Positions 24,970-34,241 are shown, counted from the stretch's first letter. The stretch is 64,000 nt of DNA from Peptoniphilus pacaensis (GCF_900088125.1 NZ_FLQT01000003.1:62001-126000); one strand, 5' to 3'. Notes: generated from the letters alone by a model not told the origin. A program made the numbers and translations.

Positions 24970-26352
24970 CTAAAGCTTTACAAGTCTATCGCAAACTGAC
25001 TCTAAAAACTCAACATCATGGGATATTATTAAAATCAACTTATCTTCTTCCTTTACTTTCTTTATGTTTTTAGCTACTATTTTCATATTTCTATAGTCCA
25101 ATCCACTGGTTGGCTCATCGAAAAATAGAATTTTCTTGTCGGACAGTAAGGCGGATAAGATAATTACTCTCTGCTTTTGTCCTCCTGACAAGGTGTGAGG
25201 ATTTCTATCACTGATATTTTTTAACTCCATATCTTTTAGCCAAGGATCTAAAGCATTATCATCTTTAATATTTGATGTTAACACTATTTCATCTTTAACA
25301 CTATCTGTGAATAACTGACAGTTCACTTCCTGCATAATAAGCAAACTCTCATTTAACCTGCTTTTTGTTTTGAAATTCTCATCCTCTTTTAAAATTTTCC
25401 CTTTATTTTCTTTGTATAAACCACACATAATTTTTGCTAATGTAGACTTCCCAATTCCATTTTCGCCAACTATTCCAATAATATTTCCATAGCAAAATTT
25501 GAAATCCTTGATGGACAAAATTGTTCTGGTCTTTCTTTTAAACATCAGATTTTTTAACTCTAATAAAGCCCCTTTATTTGAAGCTTCAAAATCTTCAAAT
25601 CCTTCAATAGCTTTATAATCAGAATGTCTAAGTCCAGTTCTCATTCGTTCATCCTCACTTAGATTTTCAATTTCATCCATACTATATTCTCTGATGATTT
25701 TCCCACCCTCTAAATATAGTGCTCTATCAACAATGTCTTTTAAATACCACAGCCTATGTTCTGCAATAATAATAGTTTTTCCTAAAGATTTAAGCTTTTT
25801 CATTGTAAGTGATAGATCTATCATTGACTTTATGTCTAAGCTTGAAGACGGTTCATCAAGAATAAATATCTCAGGGTTTAATGCGTAAATACTTGCTATA
25901 GCAATCTTCTGCTTTTCTCCACCGGAAAGATTGAATATATTTTTATTCATCAAGTTTTCAAGATGAAGCTCTTTTTCGACCTCTTTAATCCTTTTGTTAA
26001 TTACTTCTCTTTCTATTCCGTAATTTTCTAAACCAAAAGCAATCTCATCTGTAGTGTTTGTTGTATAAAATTGTGTTTTAGGATTTTGAAAAACTGAACC
26101 TACATCCTTAGATAATTTATAAATTGGTGTAGTAAATGTATTCATACCATTGATAAGAACCCTGCCAGAAATGTCCCCATCATAAAACTCAGGTATTATA
26201 CCGTTCATAAGCTTTAATAGGGTCGACTTTCCACAACCGCTCCTGCCACATAGAAGAATGCATTCCCCTTTTTTTATTTTCAAGTTTATATCTTTTAATG
26301 AGTAATCAGATCCTCCCTTGTACTTAAAACTTAATTCTCTAATTTCAATCAT
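24970..26352 (-). CDS. ECF transporter double ATP-binding protein (EcfA1-A2 fusion)
   Basis: The ATG at 26352 (MIEIRELSFKYKGG) overlaps the EcfT stop as ATGA; a GTG at 26361 is also in frame. The 460-residue protein holds two ABC domains. The first has Walker A GRSGCGKST and LSGGEKQKIAIAS; the second has GENGIGKST, LSGGQKQRVIILS and FFDEPTSGLD. The QEVNCQLFTDSV segment is typical of ECF ATPases. It powers uptake together with the EcfT and S proteins encoded just upstream. Its last codons abut the truncated ISL3 transposase. The AT-rich composition is unlike the flanking core. Confidence 0.92.
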   Translation of the reverse strand: MIEIRELSFKYKGGSDYSLKDINLKIKKGECILLCGRSGCGKSTLLKLMNGIIPEFYDGDISGRVLINGMNTFTTPIYKLSKDVGSVFQNPKTQFYTTNTTDEIAFGLENYGIEREVINKRIKEVEKELHLENLMNKNIFNLSGGEKQKIAIASIYALNPEIFILDEPSSSLDIKSMIDLSLTMKKLKSLGKTIIIAEHRLWYLKDIVDRALYLEGGKIIREYSMDEIENLSEDERMRTGLRHSDYKAIEGFEDFEASNKGALLELKNLMFKRKTRTILSIKDFKFCYGNIIGIVGENGIGKSTLAKIMCGLYKENKGKILKEDENFKTKSRLNESLLIMQEVNCQLFTDSVKDEIVLTSNIKDDNALDPWLKDMELKNISDRNPHTLSGGQKQRVIILSALLSDKKILFFDEPTSGLDYRNMKIVAKNIKKVKEEDKLILIISHDVEFLESVCDRLVKL

Positions 26353-27077
26353 AAATCCCACCCTGACACTTTCATAAATATTACTATTGATGAAATTAAA
26401 ATCACAAGAATTAGAACACCAATGTCATTTTTTCTAAACTTAATCAGGTATCTACTTGTTTTTTGAACAGGAGCATCAAGCCCCCTTATAATGGCTGATT
26501 GGGATAGCTCATCTCCAATTTCTATGACACTTACGAATAATGGTACAAAAAAATATTCCATAATTAATGTTGGTTTTCTTGTTAAATTGATTAAGTTAAA
26601 ATTAATCCCTCTTGTTTTCATCGCCATATTTATATGACTCCATTCATCTTTAATCGTAGGCAAACATCGAAATATTACAGAAATCATTATGAGCGAGTCT
26701 TTTGAAAGTTTTAATTTTTGTAAAGTTGCTACTGCACTGGAAACAGATGTGGAATTTAAAATCCATTTACCCACAATAATACATGGCAAAAATTTTCTCC
26801 CAATTGCCAAGAGGAATAAAATTAAATTCAAAAGGAAGTTTATATTGAAATAGGCTAAAGTTTTTTCTAATACAACACTTGTTACAAAGAATAGAATGTA
26901 CCTTATAGCGGATTTCTTATAACCATCACTAATAATGATGGCAAGAAAAAATAAGCTAATAAGGCTTTGATATATCAAACCATAACCTAAAAAAATTAAA
27001 ATATTTGCACCTATAAGCAAGATAAGTTTTGTTCTGAGGTCATATTTTGACCCCAGAACAAACTTTGAATTTTCCAT
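26349..27077 (-). CDS. ECF transporter transmembrane protein EcfT (CbiQ family)
   Basis: A 242-residue membrane protein with about five helices and the cytoplasmic coupling-helix region. It shows the usual ARG-type motif in variant form (MAMKTRGINFNLINL) and a second coupling segment (SQSAIIRGLDAPVQ). It connects the ATPase to the S component. The ATG overlaps the stop of the S-component gene (TAATG). Membership in the CbiQ family is clear; specificity lies in the S component. Confidence 0.9.
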   Translation of the reverse strand: MENSKFVLGSKYDLRTKLILLIGANILIFLGYGLIYQSLISLFFLAIIISDGYKKSAIRYILFFVTSVVLEKTLAYFNINFLLNLILFLLAIGRKFLPCIIVGKWILNSTSVSSAVATLQKLKLSKDSLIMISVIFRCLPTIKDEWSHINMAMKTRGINFNLINLTRKPTLIMEYFFVPLFVSVIEIGDELSQSAIIRGLDAPVQKTSRYLIKFRKNDIGVLILVILISSIVIFMKVSGWDL

Positions 27078-27667
27078 TATAAAACTCCTGCTGATTCCAA
27101 CTTTTTATTTAGTATTTTCTTTGTAAAATAAGAACCAATCAAAGAGAATATAAATGTTCCAATAATCATAACTGGTAGCATCCATATTGGTGTCCATGCT
27201 CTTACTGTATTACAAAAGTTTTGATCTAAGCCACCTTTTATAACACTTTCAAAAAATGCTTCTCTCATAAGCCAAATTGGTAAGAATCCTCCAAATAAGT
27301 TTAGAGAAAAAAACATATGACTAATTGTATTTTTCTTAAAGTCTGTATAATTTCCACCTCTTGCTATGAACATAGCAATTATTCCGGCAGGCACTGCCAC
27401 TAATGGTGCAATTGGAATATGTCCAGTTGCAACTAATAAAATACTTGGTAAGATAGCTGCGATTACAATAGCGGTGGCTGACTTTGTTTTTGCAAGAAGC
27501 ATATGATAGGTTGGTGCAGCAAGTAGTGCTACAAGCATGGGCATTAGTAAAAATAAAACAGGGACAGGCATAGATATTGCCCCAACTACTAAATATGTTA
27601 CAAAGTAAAGTGCAATTAAAACACCAGCTGTAACTGCATTTTTTGATGATTTCTTTTGTGCTTTCAT
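27077..27667 (-). CDS. MptD-family ECF transporter S component
   Basis: A 196-residue protein with five or six hydrophobic segments, beginning KNAVTAGVLIALYFVTYLVVG and continuing with MPVPVLFLLMPMLVALLAAP. This pattern is typical of MptD/Trep_Strep S components. The S subunit binds the ligand in the membrane, but the ligands of this family are mostly unknown. AAAGGAGG precedes the ATG. The genes upstream are two exporter-fold ABC proteins, an association also seen in siderophore-type loci. Confidence 0.85.
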   Translation of the reverse strand: MKAQKKSSKNAVTAGVLIALYFVTYLVVGAISMPVPVLFLLMPMLVALLAAPTYHMLLAKTKSATAIVIAAILPSILLVATGHIPIAPLVAVPAGIIAMFIARGGNYTDFKKNTISHMFFSLNLFGGFLPIWLMREAFFESVIKGGLDQNFCNTVRAWTPIWMLPVMIIGTFIFSLIGSYFTKKILNKKLESAGVL

Positions 27668-27692
27668 AAATTTCCTCCTTTAAAATTGATTG

Positions 27693-29417
27693 TTACTGTA
27701 CAATCTTCCATTCTTTAGACTTTTCTTGATAATTCCATAAGTCTTTATATAGTCCTTCATTTTTAATAAGTTCTTCATGCTTCCCAACTTCTTCTACCTT
27801 CCCTTTGTTTAAAACAACAATTTTATCGGCTCCCATTACGTTTCTTAATTTATGGGCTACAACCACAACTGTTTTATTTTTAATTAAATTTGATATTGCT
27901 TCTTGTATAATAAGTTCATTTTCAGGATCAAGCGAAGATGTTGCTTCATCAAGTAATATTATTGGGGCATTTTTTAATATTGCTCTTGCTATTGATATTC
28001 TTTGTTTCTCACCTCCAGAAAGAGTCGCTCCTCCTTGTCCAATCATAGTGTCAAATCCATCATCTTTTTTGACTATAAAGTCATAAGCTCCTGCCATTTT
28101 TGCCGCATTCATGATTTCATCTTTACTTGCATCTTCATTTCCAAATTTTATGTTGTTATAAATCGTGTCTTTAAAAAGATACACATCTTGAAAAACAACA
28201 GCATATTTATCCATTAATTTATCAGGATCGGCTGTTAGCAAATCTACTCCACCAATTTTAATTGTCCCTTCATTAGGATCATAAAATCTGGAAATTAATT
28301 TAATTAGTGTAGATTTTCCAGAGCCGGAGTAACCAACAAAAGCAGTTAATTCGTTTTCATTAATGTCTAATGAAACATTATCGATAACCTTGGACTCCTT
28401 GTAAGAAAATGAAACATCAGATATTTCAATTTTGTTGCTTTCATTTACATCGAAATTTCCTGACATAGGTTTAGCCTTAAGTAATTTAATGATTCTCTCT
28501 CCTGAAACGGATGCCATTTGTAGACCTGTATAATTTACAAGAGCAAGCTCCAAGGGATCAAAAATCCTTGTGCCTACAAATAAGAACATTAAAAATGTAT
28601 CAATTTCCAAAGATCCATTTATAAATAAATAGGAACCGGCTAAACTCATCAAAGGAAGTCCTATTCTTAAAATTATACTTGCTATAGTAGTTAATGAACC
28701 AACTCCTTTCTCACTCTTAATATTTGCATCTCTTGAGTTGTCTATATCTTCTTCGAGTTTTGTTAATGTATCATCTAAGCTGTTATAAGCTTTTAGAGTC
28801 TTAATGGCATCCAAATATTCATTTATATCTTCTTCCTCTTTTATCCTCATTTCCTTTGTTTTTAAATAAATTTTTTTCTGAAAGTTTTGCATGAGTGTAA
28901 GAAGTAGAACAGAAATAGGTAGTCCAATAAGTGTTGCTATTCCCATTTTTACATTGATTATCAAAAATAATATCGAGCAAAGAACCGCTACACATATACC
29001 ACTGAAAAATTGAGGTAATTGATGCGTTACTGCCGTTTCAACTTTGAAAAAATCATTCATTAATGTATCTAGGATCTCTGCTGAACTTTTCCCTGAAATA
29101 TAACCTATCGGCAGTTTTCTTATGTGGTCTGCAAGCTCTATTCTTCCATCTGCACTTGTCTTGTATCCAAGTTCATAGGTATATTTTGTGGCTAAGTTTT
29201 CCAATAAGAATGTTATTAAGAAAAATATTGCCATTATCCCAAAATACTTCCATAAAAGGCTCGTATCTATATTATCTGCACCACTGTTTAAAAATAGTGT
29301 TTCTACAATTTTCGCCAAAGCAATAAATGGTATAAGGTTGGAAATAGATGCCAAAACATTTAAAATAATTGATTTTCTTATATTATTCATCTTTCCTAAA
29401 GTAATATTTCTTATCAT
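27693..29417 (-). CDS. Exporter-fold ABC half-transporter, second of pair
   Basis: A 574-residue protein with a six-helix membrane domain (about 1-310) and an ABC domain with GYSGSGKST, LSGGEKQRISIARAIL and IILLDEATSSLDPENE. The ATG overlaps the stop of the partner gene, so the two form a heterodimer-type pair. Pairs of this kind next to ECF genes resemble YbtP/YbtQ and IrtAB, which import iron-siderophores in spite of the exporter fold. The C-terminus ends in a short tail with a Trp (KSKEWKIVQ), a feature also seen in the three related proteins of this window. Confidence 0.9.
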   Translation of the reverse strand: MIRNITLGKMNNIRKSIILNVLASISNLIPFIALAKIVETLFLNSGADNIDTSLLWKYFGIMAIFFLITFLLENLATKYTYELGYKTSADGRIELADHIRKLPIGYISGKSSAEILDTLMNDFFKVETAVTHQLPQFFSGICVAVLCSILFLIINVKMGIATLIGLPISVLLLTLMQNFQKKIYLKTKEMRIKEEEDINEYLDAIKTLKAYNSLDDTLTKLEEDIDNSRDANIKSEKGVGSLTTIASIILRIGLPLMSLAGSYLFINGSLEIDTFLMFLFVGTRIFDPLELALVNYTGLQMASVSGERIIKLLKAKPMSGNFDVNESNKIEISDVSFSYKESKVIDNVSLDINENELTAFVGYSGSGKSTLIKLISRFYDPNEGTIKIGGVDLLTADPDKLMDKYAVVFQDVYLFKDTIYNNIKFGNEDASKDEIMNAAKMAGAYDFIVKKDDGFDTMIGQGGATLSGGEKQRISIARAILKNAPIILLDEATSSLDPENELIIQEAISNLIKNKTVVVVAHKLRNVMGADKIVVLNKGKVEEVGKHEELIKNEGLYKDLWNYQEKSKEWKIVQ

Positions 29418-31183
29418 TCATTCTCACTCCCTTCTATATCCATTTGCCAAATATTTGTCTTCTTGTAAATATCAAAGAGTCTCTTATATATTCCATTTGC
29501 AAGGATTAAATCTTCATGCTTACCTCTTTCTGCAATTTTTCCATCAGATATTACTAAGATTTGATTTGCATATTCTATGGTATTTAACCTATGAGCAATC
29601 ATAATAACTGTCTTATCTTTAACCAATTCAGATAAAGCTTCCTGCATAAGATATTCATTTTCAGAGTCTGCAAAACTTGTTGCCTCGTCTAACACTAATA
29701 TTGGTGCATCCTTCAAAATCGCTCTTGCTACTGCAATACGTTGTTTCTCTCCTCCAGATAAGTAAGTTCCTTTACCCAAAACAGTATTGTATCCATTAGG
29801 AAGTTTTTCAATAAAATCATGACATCTTGCTTTTTTACAAGCTTTTATGACATCTTCTTTTATAGAACCGGTCTTTGCCATAGCAACATTATTGAAGACT
29901 GTATCTGTGATAAGATCACTGTCTTGAAAAACAAATGCTATCTTGTCCATTAAGGCGTTTATCGGAATACTTTTTATATTAACCCCACCAATTTTAATAG
30001 AGCCTTCTGAAGGATCGTAAAATCTCGGTATTAGCGTTCCAATGGTAGATTTACCTGCTCCCGAATAACCAACTAATGCTGTAACTTCTCCTTGTTTAGC
30101 ACAGAAGCTTATATTCTTTAAAACCTCTTCATTTCCATAAGAAAAGCTTACATTATTAAATTCAAGATCATGACCTTTTATCGCTTCCTCAGTATTTTCA
30201 ATTGCCAATTCTTTTTGATCTATAATTTCATAGACTCTCAAAATAACTTCATTTAGTAAATTCATTCCTTCTGCAAAATCTCTAAGCTTTAACGCAGGTA
30301 CGCTAATGGCAGGTGCAAGAATTAAATAGAAAATAAAGACTGTTGCAAAGTCCAAATTATTATTTCGTGTCATTAAAAGTATTCCTACTGGAACTATGAA
30401 TGTAGCAACAGATAAAATAAACATTCTAAATGAGACAAATCCCGGTCTTATCATTGATGTCATCGAGCTTGTAAAATCTCTATATTCTCCTACTGCCTTT
30501 GAAAAGGTTTTAAATGATTTTGCGCCTGTTCCAAATATTTTAACTTCCGGCATACCTTTAACATATTCAGTAGTTGCTGAATTAATTTGATCCAAAATAG
30601 CAAAGTTCTTCTCAAGTCCACCCGACTTTATAATCTTTGCCATGATTGCAATCTGAATTCGTAAACCAACAAATATAATTAACAAAGTCGTAAGACCTAA
30701 TATTAAATTTATCTTCAACATAACAATTATCATTGCTAAAATTAGTGCTAAAGTTGAAATTAAATTTGGTAATTGATGAGAAAAATATCCCTCAATTTGA
30801 TTCATGTCCGATCCTAATACTTGCCTTATTTTTGACTTGTTGTCTCCGGTAAAAAACCCTAAAGGAAGATTCCCAATATGAAATAATATCTTCTTTTTTA
30901 AGTTAGCTATTAAAACATATGAAAACTTATGGCATAAAATACCGCCAATGTAAGTTAAGCAATATGCCAATACCACTGCTGCAAGTCCATACATACAGAA
31001 CTGCATTGTACTCTGTTCTAATTTTCCATATAAAAATAGAGATTTTATGACTTTGAATATTACCAAAATTGGACAAATACTTAATAGCATACCAAGACTA
31101 ACAAATAATATCCCTCCTACAAGTTGTCCTTTTTTTATTTCACTATAGGAAATAATATCTTTGATTGATTTCTTCTTTTTCAT
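29414..31183 (-). CDS. Exporter-fold ABC half-transporter, first of pair
   Basis: A 589-residue protein, first structural gene of the island operon, with AAGGAGG before its ATG. Six membrane helices come first, then an ABC domain with GYSGAGKST, YLSGGEKQRIAVARAIL and LVLDEATSFADSENE. The D-loop reads SFADSEN, where most exporters have SALD, so the two ATP sites of the pair may not be equal. The C-terminal tail (KTNIWQMD) again contains a Trp. It likely pairs with the following gene. A palindrome suited to the TetR protein lies just upstream. Confidence 0.9.
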   Translation of the reverse strand: MKKKKSIKDIISYSEIKKGQLVGGILFVSLGMLLSICPILVIFKVIKSLFLYGKLEQSTMQFCMYGLAAVVLAYCLTYIGGILCHKFSYVLIANLKKKILFHIGNLPLGFFTGDNKSKIRQVLGSDMNQIEGYFSHQLPNLISTLALILAMIIVMLKINLILGLTTLLIIFVGLRIQIAIMAKIIKSGGLEKNFAILDQINSATTEYVKGMPEVKIFGTGAKSFKTFSKAVGEYRDFTSSMTSMIRPGFVSFRMFILSVATFIVPVGILLMTRNNNLDFATVFIFYLILAPAISVPALKLRDFAEGMNLLNEVILRVYEIIDQKELAIENTEEAIKGHDLEFNNVSFSYGNEEVLKNISFCAKQGEVTALVGYSGAGKSTIGTLIPRFYDPSEGSIKIGGVNIKSIPINALMDKIAFVFQDSDLITDTVFNNVAMAKTGSIKEDVIKACKKARCHDFIEKLPNGYNTVLGKGTYLSGGEKQRIAVARAILKDAPILVLDEATSFADSENEYLMQEALSELVKDKTVIMIAHRLNTIEYANQILVISDGKIAERGKHEDLILANGIYKRLFDIYKKTNIWQMDIEGSENE

Positions 31184-31203
31184 CTAAAACATGCCTCCTT
31201 ACC

Positions 31204-31217
31204 GAACGAGTTCGTTC
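31204..31217. promoter_or_regulatory. Probable TetR operator upstream of the ABC operon
   Basis: A perfect palindrome GAACGA-GT-TCGTTC. A related copy GACCGA-CAC-TCGTTC lies in front of the tetR gene at 31922-31936. Both are near promoters, as expected for repression and autoregulation. Confidence 0.55.
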
Positions 31218-31290
31218 ATTTGCCTTAAAACTAATACAAGGAAAACACCATTGATGTTTCCCTTGTAAAATACTTATATTTTATTTTTCT

Positions 31291-31905
31291 CTAATGAGGT
31301 CTTTGAAATAGTTCGCTTATTATTCCAAAGGCTTCACTTGAATTTGTTTTGTTTTCTCCCTTAATAATATAGTCGTTATATATGGTCCCAACAGCTCCGT
31401 ATAAAATAAAAGCTGCAAAACTTCTCACATTTTCTCTGTTTATTCCCATATTATTTTCTATTTTTTTATTTTCAATTCCTTCAATTATAAACTCTGAATA
31501 GACATCTATAAATTTTCCAATGTAATGAATCAATTCCCATAGCCTGTACGAGTTATCTGTAATTGAATTCTCTTTTGAAAAATTATATCTTGTCGTAAAC
31601 TGACCGATATCTTTTACTATAAGTTCCCTTAAAGTTTTTATTCTTTCTTCGTAATCTATTTCCTTGTTTTGGAGGATACCTAACTTATTTTTTAATTTTT
31701 CATCAAAGTATGTTTCCATACACGCCAAGAAAATATCTTCTTTTGATTTGAAGTAGTAATAAAACATTCCAGGTGCACCATTAACTTCTGCAAGAATGTC
31801 TCTAACAGAAACTTTCTCATACCCATACTTTTCAAAAAGTCTGGATGCTATGTTTATAAGCTCCTGTTTTCTTTCTTCCGGATCCTTTATATTTCTTTTT
31901 GTCAA
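31291..31905 (-). CDS. TetR/AcrR family regulator
   Basis: A 204-residue protein from a TTG at 31905 (MTKRNIKDPEERKQ) after GGCGGTGAGG. The N-terminal helix-turn-helix is clear: IASRLFEKYGYEKVSVRDI, then GAPGMFYYYFKSKEDIF. The C-terminal ligand-binding domain is variable and unassigned. It is transcribed in the same direction as the transporter genes, 107 bp upstream of them. It probably represses them through the palindromes noted at 31204-31217 and 31922-31936. Confidence 0.9.
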   Translation of the reverse strand: MTKRNIKDPEERKQELINIASRLFEKYGYEKVSVRDILAEVNGAPGMFYYYFKSKEDIFLACMETYFDEKLKNKLGILQNKEIDYEERIKTLRELIVKDIGQFTTRYNFSKENSITDNSYRLWELIHYIGKFIDVYSEFIIEGIENKKIENNMGINRENVRSFAAFILYGAVGTIYNDYIIKGENKTNSSEAFGIISELFQRPH

Positions 31906-31921
31906 AACCTCACCGCCAATC

Positions 31922-31936
31922 GACCGACACTCGTTC
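31922..31936. promoter_or_regulatory. Second candidate TetR operator, before tetR
   Basis: GACCGA-CAC-TCGTTC: arms with one mismatch to the palindrome at 31204-31217, just upstream of the TTG start. Confidence 0.45.
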
Positions 31937-31939
31937 TCT

Positions 31940-32380
31940 TAATATAGGCTATCATTCTCATTTGTTTTTGTCAAGAGCGAAGCCTAGACAAACTACATAT
32001 AGAGTACTCCTGTTAATTTGGTCATAATTCTCAACGTTTCGCTTGCAGCATTTTGTTTATATTGCATTTGATCTAGGTTGTATTCATTTGTTCACGATTT
32101 TACTTCGGAATCTCGCCTTTTTACTTTTTTTGAATCGATCGTTAGAGTTGACGCATTTAAGTGTTTGATTGTCCCATGCATCCTTGCCAGCTTCGATAGA
32201 CGTCACTTCTCTTTTCAATGAACTGAAGAATTTTTAATGAGCGTGTTATCGCGGCAGTTACCTTTTCTCTATCTGCTGTAAATGATTTAATCTTCTCTTT
32301 CTTCTATTCGTCATTGTTTTTTCTATAAAAGACCCCCTCGAGTGGATGTCTCGGTCCAACTTTTGGGGGTCAGTGCATCA
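31940..32380. mobile_element. Decayed IS3-type remnant, right edge of the island
   Basis: On the minus strand, TGACCCCCAAAAGTTGGAC (32356-32374) matches the terminal inverted repeat style of IS3/IS150-type elements, and a complementary GACCCCC block lies at 32331-32337. The remaining sequence has no intact frame: short, stop-ridden stretches in all frames. It separates the AT-rich island from core genes. Confidence 0.5.
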
Positions 32381-32401
32381 TGCAGAAGGCACCATTTCGT
32401 A

Positions 32402-33049
32402 TTATTGTCTTTTCGAGACCTCGCCTCGAAGCCAGGGGTGGGAATAATATTTTCTGAAGCGAACGGCCTTGCCCAAGAGCTCACACACAAGCCGCTCCAG
32501 GTCATAATCCCGCACCGTCCAATACAGGCGCAGCTCGCCCTTTTCCTCCCTTTCGGGAATCGTCCTATGCCATGAATCCAGAGGATCCACGACCTTGACG
32601 CCCTTCACCTGAAAGGCGCGGGCAAAGTCGCAGGCCCTATAACTGTAGCCGAGAAGGGCGAGGACCGCCGTGCCCTCCTTGGAAAGCCGAGCGGCGTAGT
32701 CGTCCATCATGTGCAAGACGTAGCTGTGGTGAAAGAGACCGTCGCCCAGAGTATGGTATAAAAATTCCGTGTTGAAATCCGAATCCTTTAGGCCGACAGT
32801 AAAGCCCTCGCCGCTTCCTTCGTGAAGCAAGGCGTAAAAGCTCTCATCTCCCCTGTAATCTTCGCCGAGATAGATACAGGGGCCCAAGTTCATGGACTGA
32901 AAGCGGGCCCGATTGCTTTCGTAAAAATCACAGGCCTCACCCTCGGGATCATAGAGCACGGTAAAAGAAAGGTCCGGCCTGCGCCGAATCAAAGCGGCTG
33001 CAGCATAGACGCCGGCTTTATCCCTTATGGCAATCCCTAATCTTTCCAT
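32402..33049 (-). CDS. Asp/Glu-racemase-like protein of unknown function
   Basis: A 215-residue protein, start ATG at 33049 behind GGGAGAGGA, overlapping the ispE end by 32 bp. It begins LGIAIRDKAGVYAAAALI and has a later ALLGYSYRACDFARAFQVKGVKVVDP segment. That segment recalls the second half of glutamate racemases (LGCTHYP...VVD), with Cys and Asp in similar places. The first catalytic motif of MurI is not visible. The C-terminus lies next to the IS3 remnant and may have been changed by it. The assignment is tentative. Confidence 0.45.
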   Translation of the reverse strand: MERLGIAIRDKAGVYAAAALIRRRPDLSFTVLYDPEGEACDFYESNRARFQSMNLGPCIYLGEDYRGDESFYALLHEGSGEGFTVGLKDSDFNTEFLYHTLGDGLFHHSYVLHMMDDYAARLSKEGTAVLALLGYSYRACDFARAFQVKGVKVVDPLDSWHRTIPEREEKGELRLYWTVRDYDLERLVCELLGKAVRFRKYYSHPWLRGEVSKRQ

Positions 33050-33866
33050 GATCCTCTCCCAAAATCTTCGTTTTTATGACGACGGCATACTTTTCTCTTA
33101 GTATAGCATAGGCGGCGTCCCGATCCTCAACTTTTTTAAATAAACCGTAAACCGTGGGCCCCGAGCCGGACATATGGGAAAAGGCGCAGCCGGCATCGTA
33201 TAGATCGGCAATCATCTCGTCGATGATGGGATGTTTTTTCGCCACGCCGTGATAGAGATCATTGGCCACCACATCCTTGAGCTCTTCCAAGCGACCGCTT
33301 ACAAGGCAATCCACAGCCTCTTCCGGGGAGCCGGCGGATTGATTCATGGCCACGGCTTCGTAGGCATCCTTTGTGGACACGGCGAAACCCGGATTTAATA
33401 AAAGCACCGGGTACGAGGGAACGGACACGGGGCGAAGCACATCGCCGATCCCTTCCCCCACGGCGGCCTTTCCGTAAAGGCAGTAGGGAAAATCCGCCCC
33501 TAAAACCGCCGACTGAGGGATCAGTTCCCCGTCGCTTACGGGCAGGCTGTAAAGGTCTCTCACGGCCTTTAGCACCGTGGCGCCGTCTGCCGTGCCCCCG
33601 GCGAGGCCCGCTCCCGCCGGAATGTTTTTATCTATGCGAATATGTACGGGCAAGGGACCGAACTTCTCTTCCAAAAAGCGGTGAGCCACGGCCATTAAAT
33701 CCTTGTCGCCGTAATGGGGACCTTCCATAGAAAAGGCCGTCGCCTTGGAAACGGCAATGTCGTCGTATAGCCCGATGGGCAGAAACAGTGTTTTGATTTC
33801 GTGGTAGCCGTCGGCTCGTTTCCCTAAAACCCAAAGGCCCACATTGATTTTTCCGTAAGCGCGCAA
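33018..33866 (-). CDS. ispE: 4-diphosphocytidyl-2-C-methyl-D-erythritol kinase
   Basis: A 282-residue GHMP kinase from a TTG at 33866, with GGGAGGA upstream. It has the N-terminal YGKINVGLWVLGKRADGYHEI, the ATP loop PAGAGLAGGTADG (83-95) and the C-terminal MSGSGPTVYGLF. It phosphorylates CDP-methylerythritol in the non-mevalonate isoprenoid pathway. Its position after veg agrees with the Firmicute order. Confidence 0.95.
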   Translation of the reverse strand: MRAYGKINVGLWVLGKRADGYHEIKTLFLPIGLYDDIAVSKATAFSMEGPHYGDKDLMAVAHRFLEEKFGPLPVHIRIDKNIPAGAGLAGGTADGATVLKAVRDLYSLPVSDGELIPQSAVLGADFPYCLYGKAAVGEGIGDVLRPVSVPSYPVLLLNPGFAVSTKDAYEAVAMNQSAGSPEEAVDCLVSGRLEELKDVVANDLYHGVAKKHPIIDEMIADLYDAGCAFSHMSGSGPTVYGLFKKVEDRDAAYAILREKYAVVIKTKILGEDHGKIRDCHKG

Positions 33867-33881
33867 AGTATCCTCCCATAA

Positions 33882-33905
33882 AAAAAGCTCCCCGAGGAGC
33901 TTTTT
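33882..33905 (-). terminator. Terminator between veg and ispE
   Basis: AAAAAGCTCC-CCGA-GGAGCTTTTT; on the minus strand it ends veg. ispE continues 16 bp beyond, so read-through or a separate promoter is needed for it. Confidence 0.8.
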
Positions 33906-33906
33906 C

Positions 33907-34173
33907 TTACGATATTTTTAAATCGGCCGAGTTCACATCTTCTTCCAAAATCATAATCTTTACCGTCGACGTCAGGACGTCGGCGTAGGTAAAGGAAATG
34001 TTTCGATCCGTGCGATCGTCGGAAGCGATGGAGATAACGAACAGGGACGGGTAAACCGCCGTAAGCACGCCCTTTCGCGTGACGATGCGCTTGCGTCCCC
34101 GATTTGCCTTCACGATTACTTCTTTGCCAATATGTTCCGACAATTCGTTTTTAATCATATCCATTTGTGTCAT
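33907..34173 (-). CDS. veg: Veg family protein
   Basis: The start is taken as the ATG at 34173 (MTQMDMIKNELSEHIGKE). The 88-residue protein has the Veg core KANRGRKRIVTRKGVL, then YPSLFVISI and the final YADVLTSTVKI. In Bacillus, Veg stimulates biofilm genes by interfering with SinR, and the gene lies upstream of ispE. It has a consensus promoter and its own terminator, which fits strong expression. Confidence 0.93.
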   Translation of the reverse strand: MTQMDMIKNELSEHIGKEVIVKANRGRKRIVTRKGVLTAVYPSLFVISIASDDRTDRNISFTYADVLTSTVKIMILEEDVNSADLKIS

Positions 34174-34212
34174 TGGGACCGCCCTTCTATCCACACAATC
34201 CTAAGTGTTAAC

Positions 34213-34241
34213 ATTATACAAAATTTCAGGGCTAATGTCAA
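34213..34241 (-). promoter_or_regulatory. Consensus promoter of veg
   Basis: Minus strand TTGACA (34236-34241), 17-bp spacer, TATAAT (34213-34218). Confidence 0.92.

Noticed and set aside
24966-25073. Continuation of the ISL3 transposase beyond KTRYA
   Set aside because: From about 24966 the frame is antisense to the well-conserved C-terminus of the ECF ATPase (SVCDRLVKL), so it is a chance open frame.
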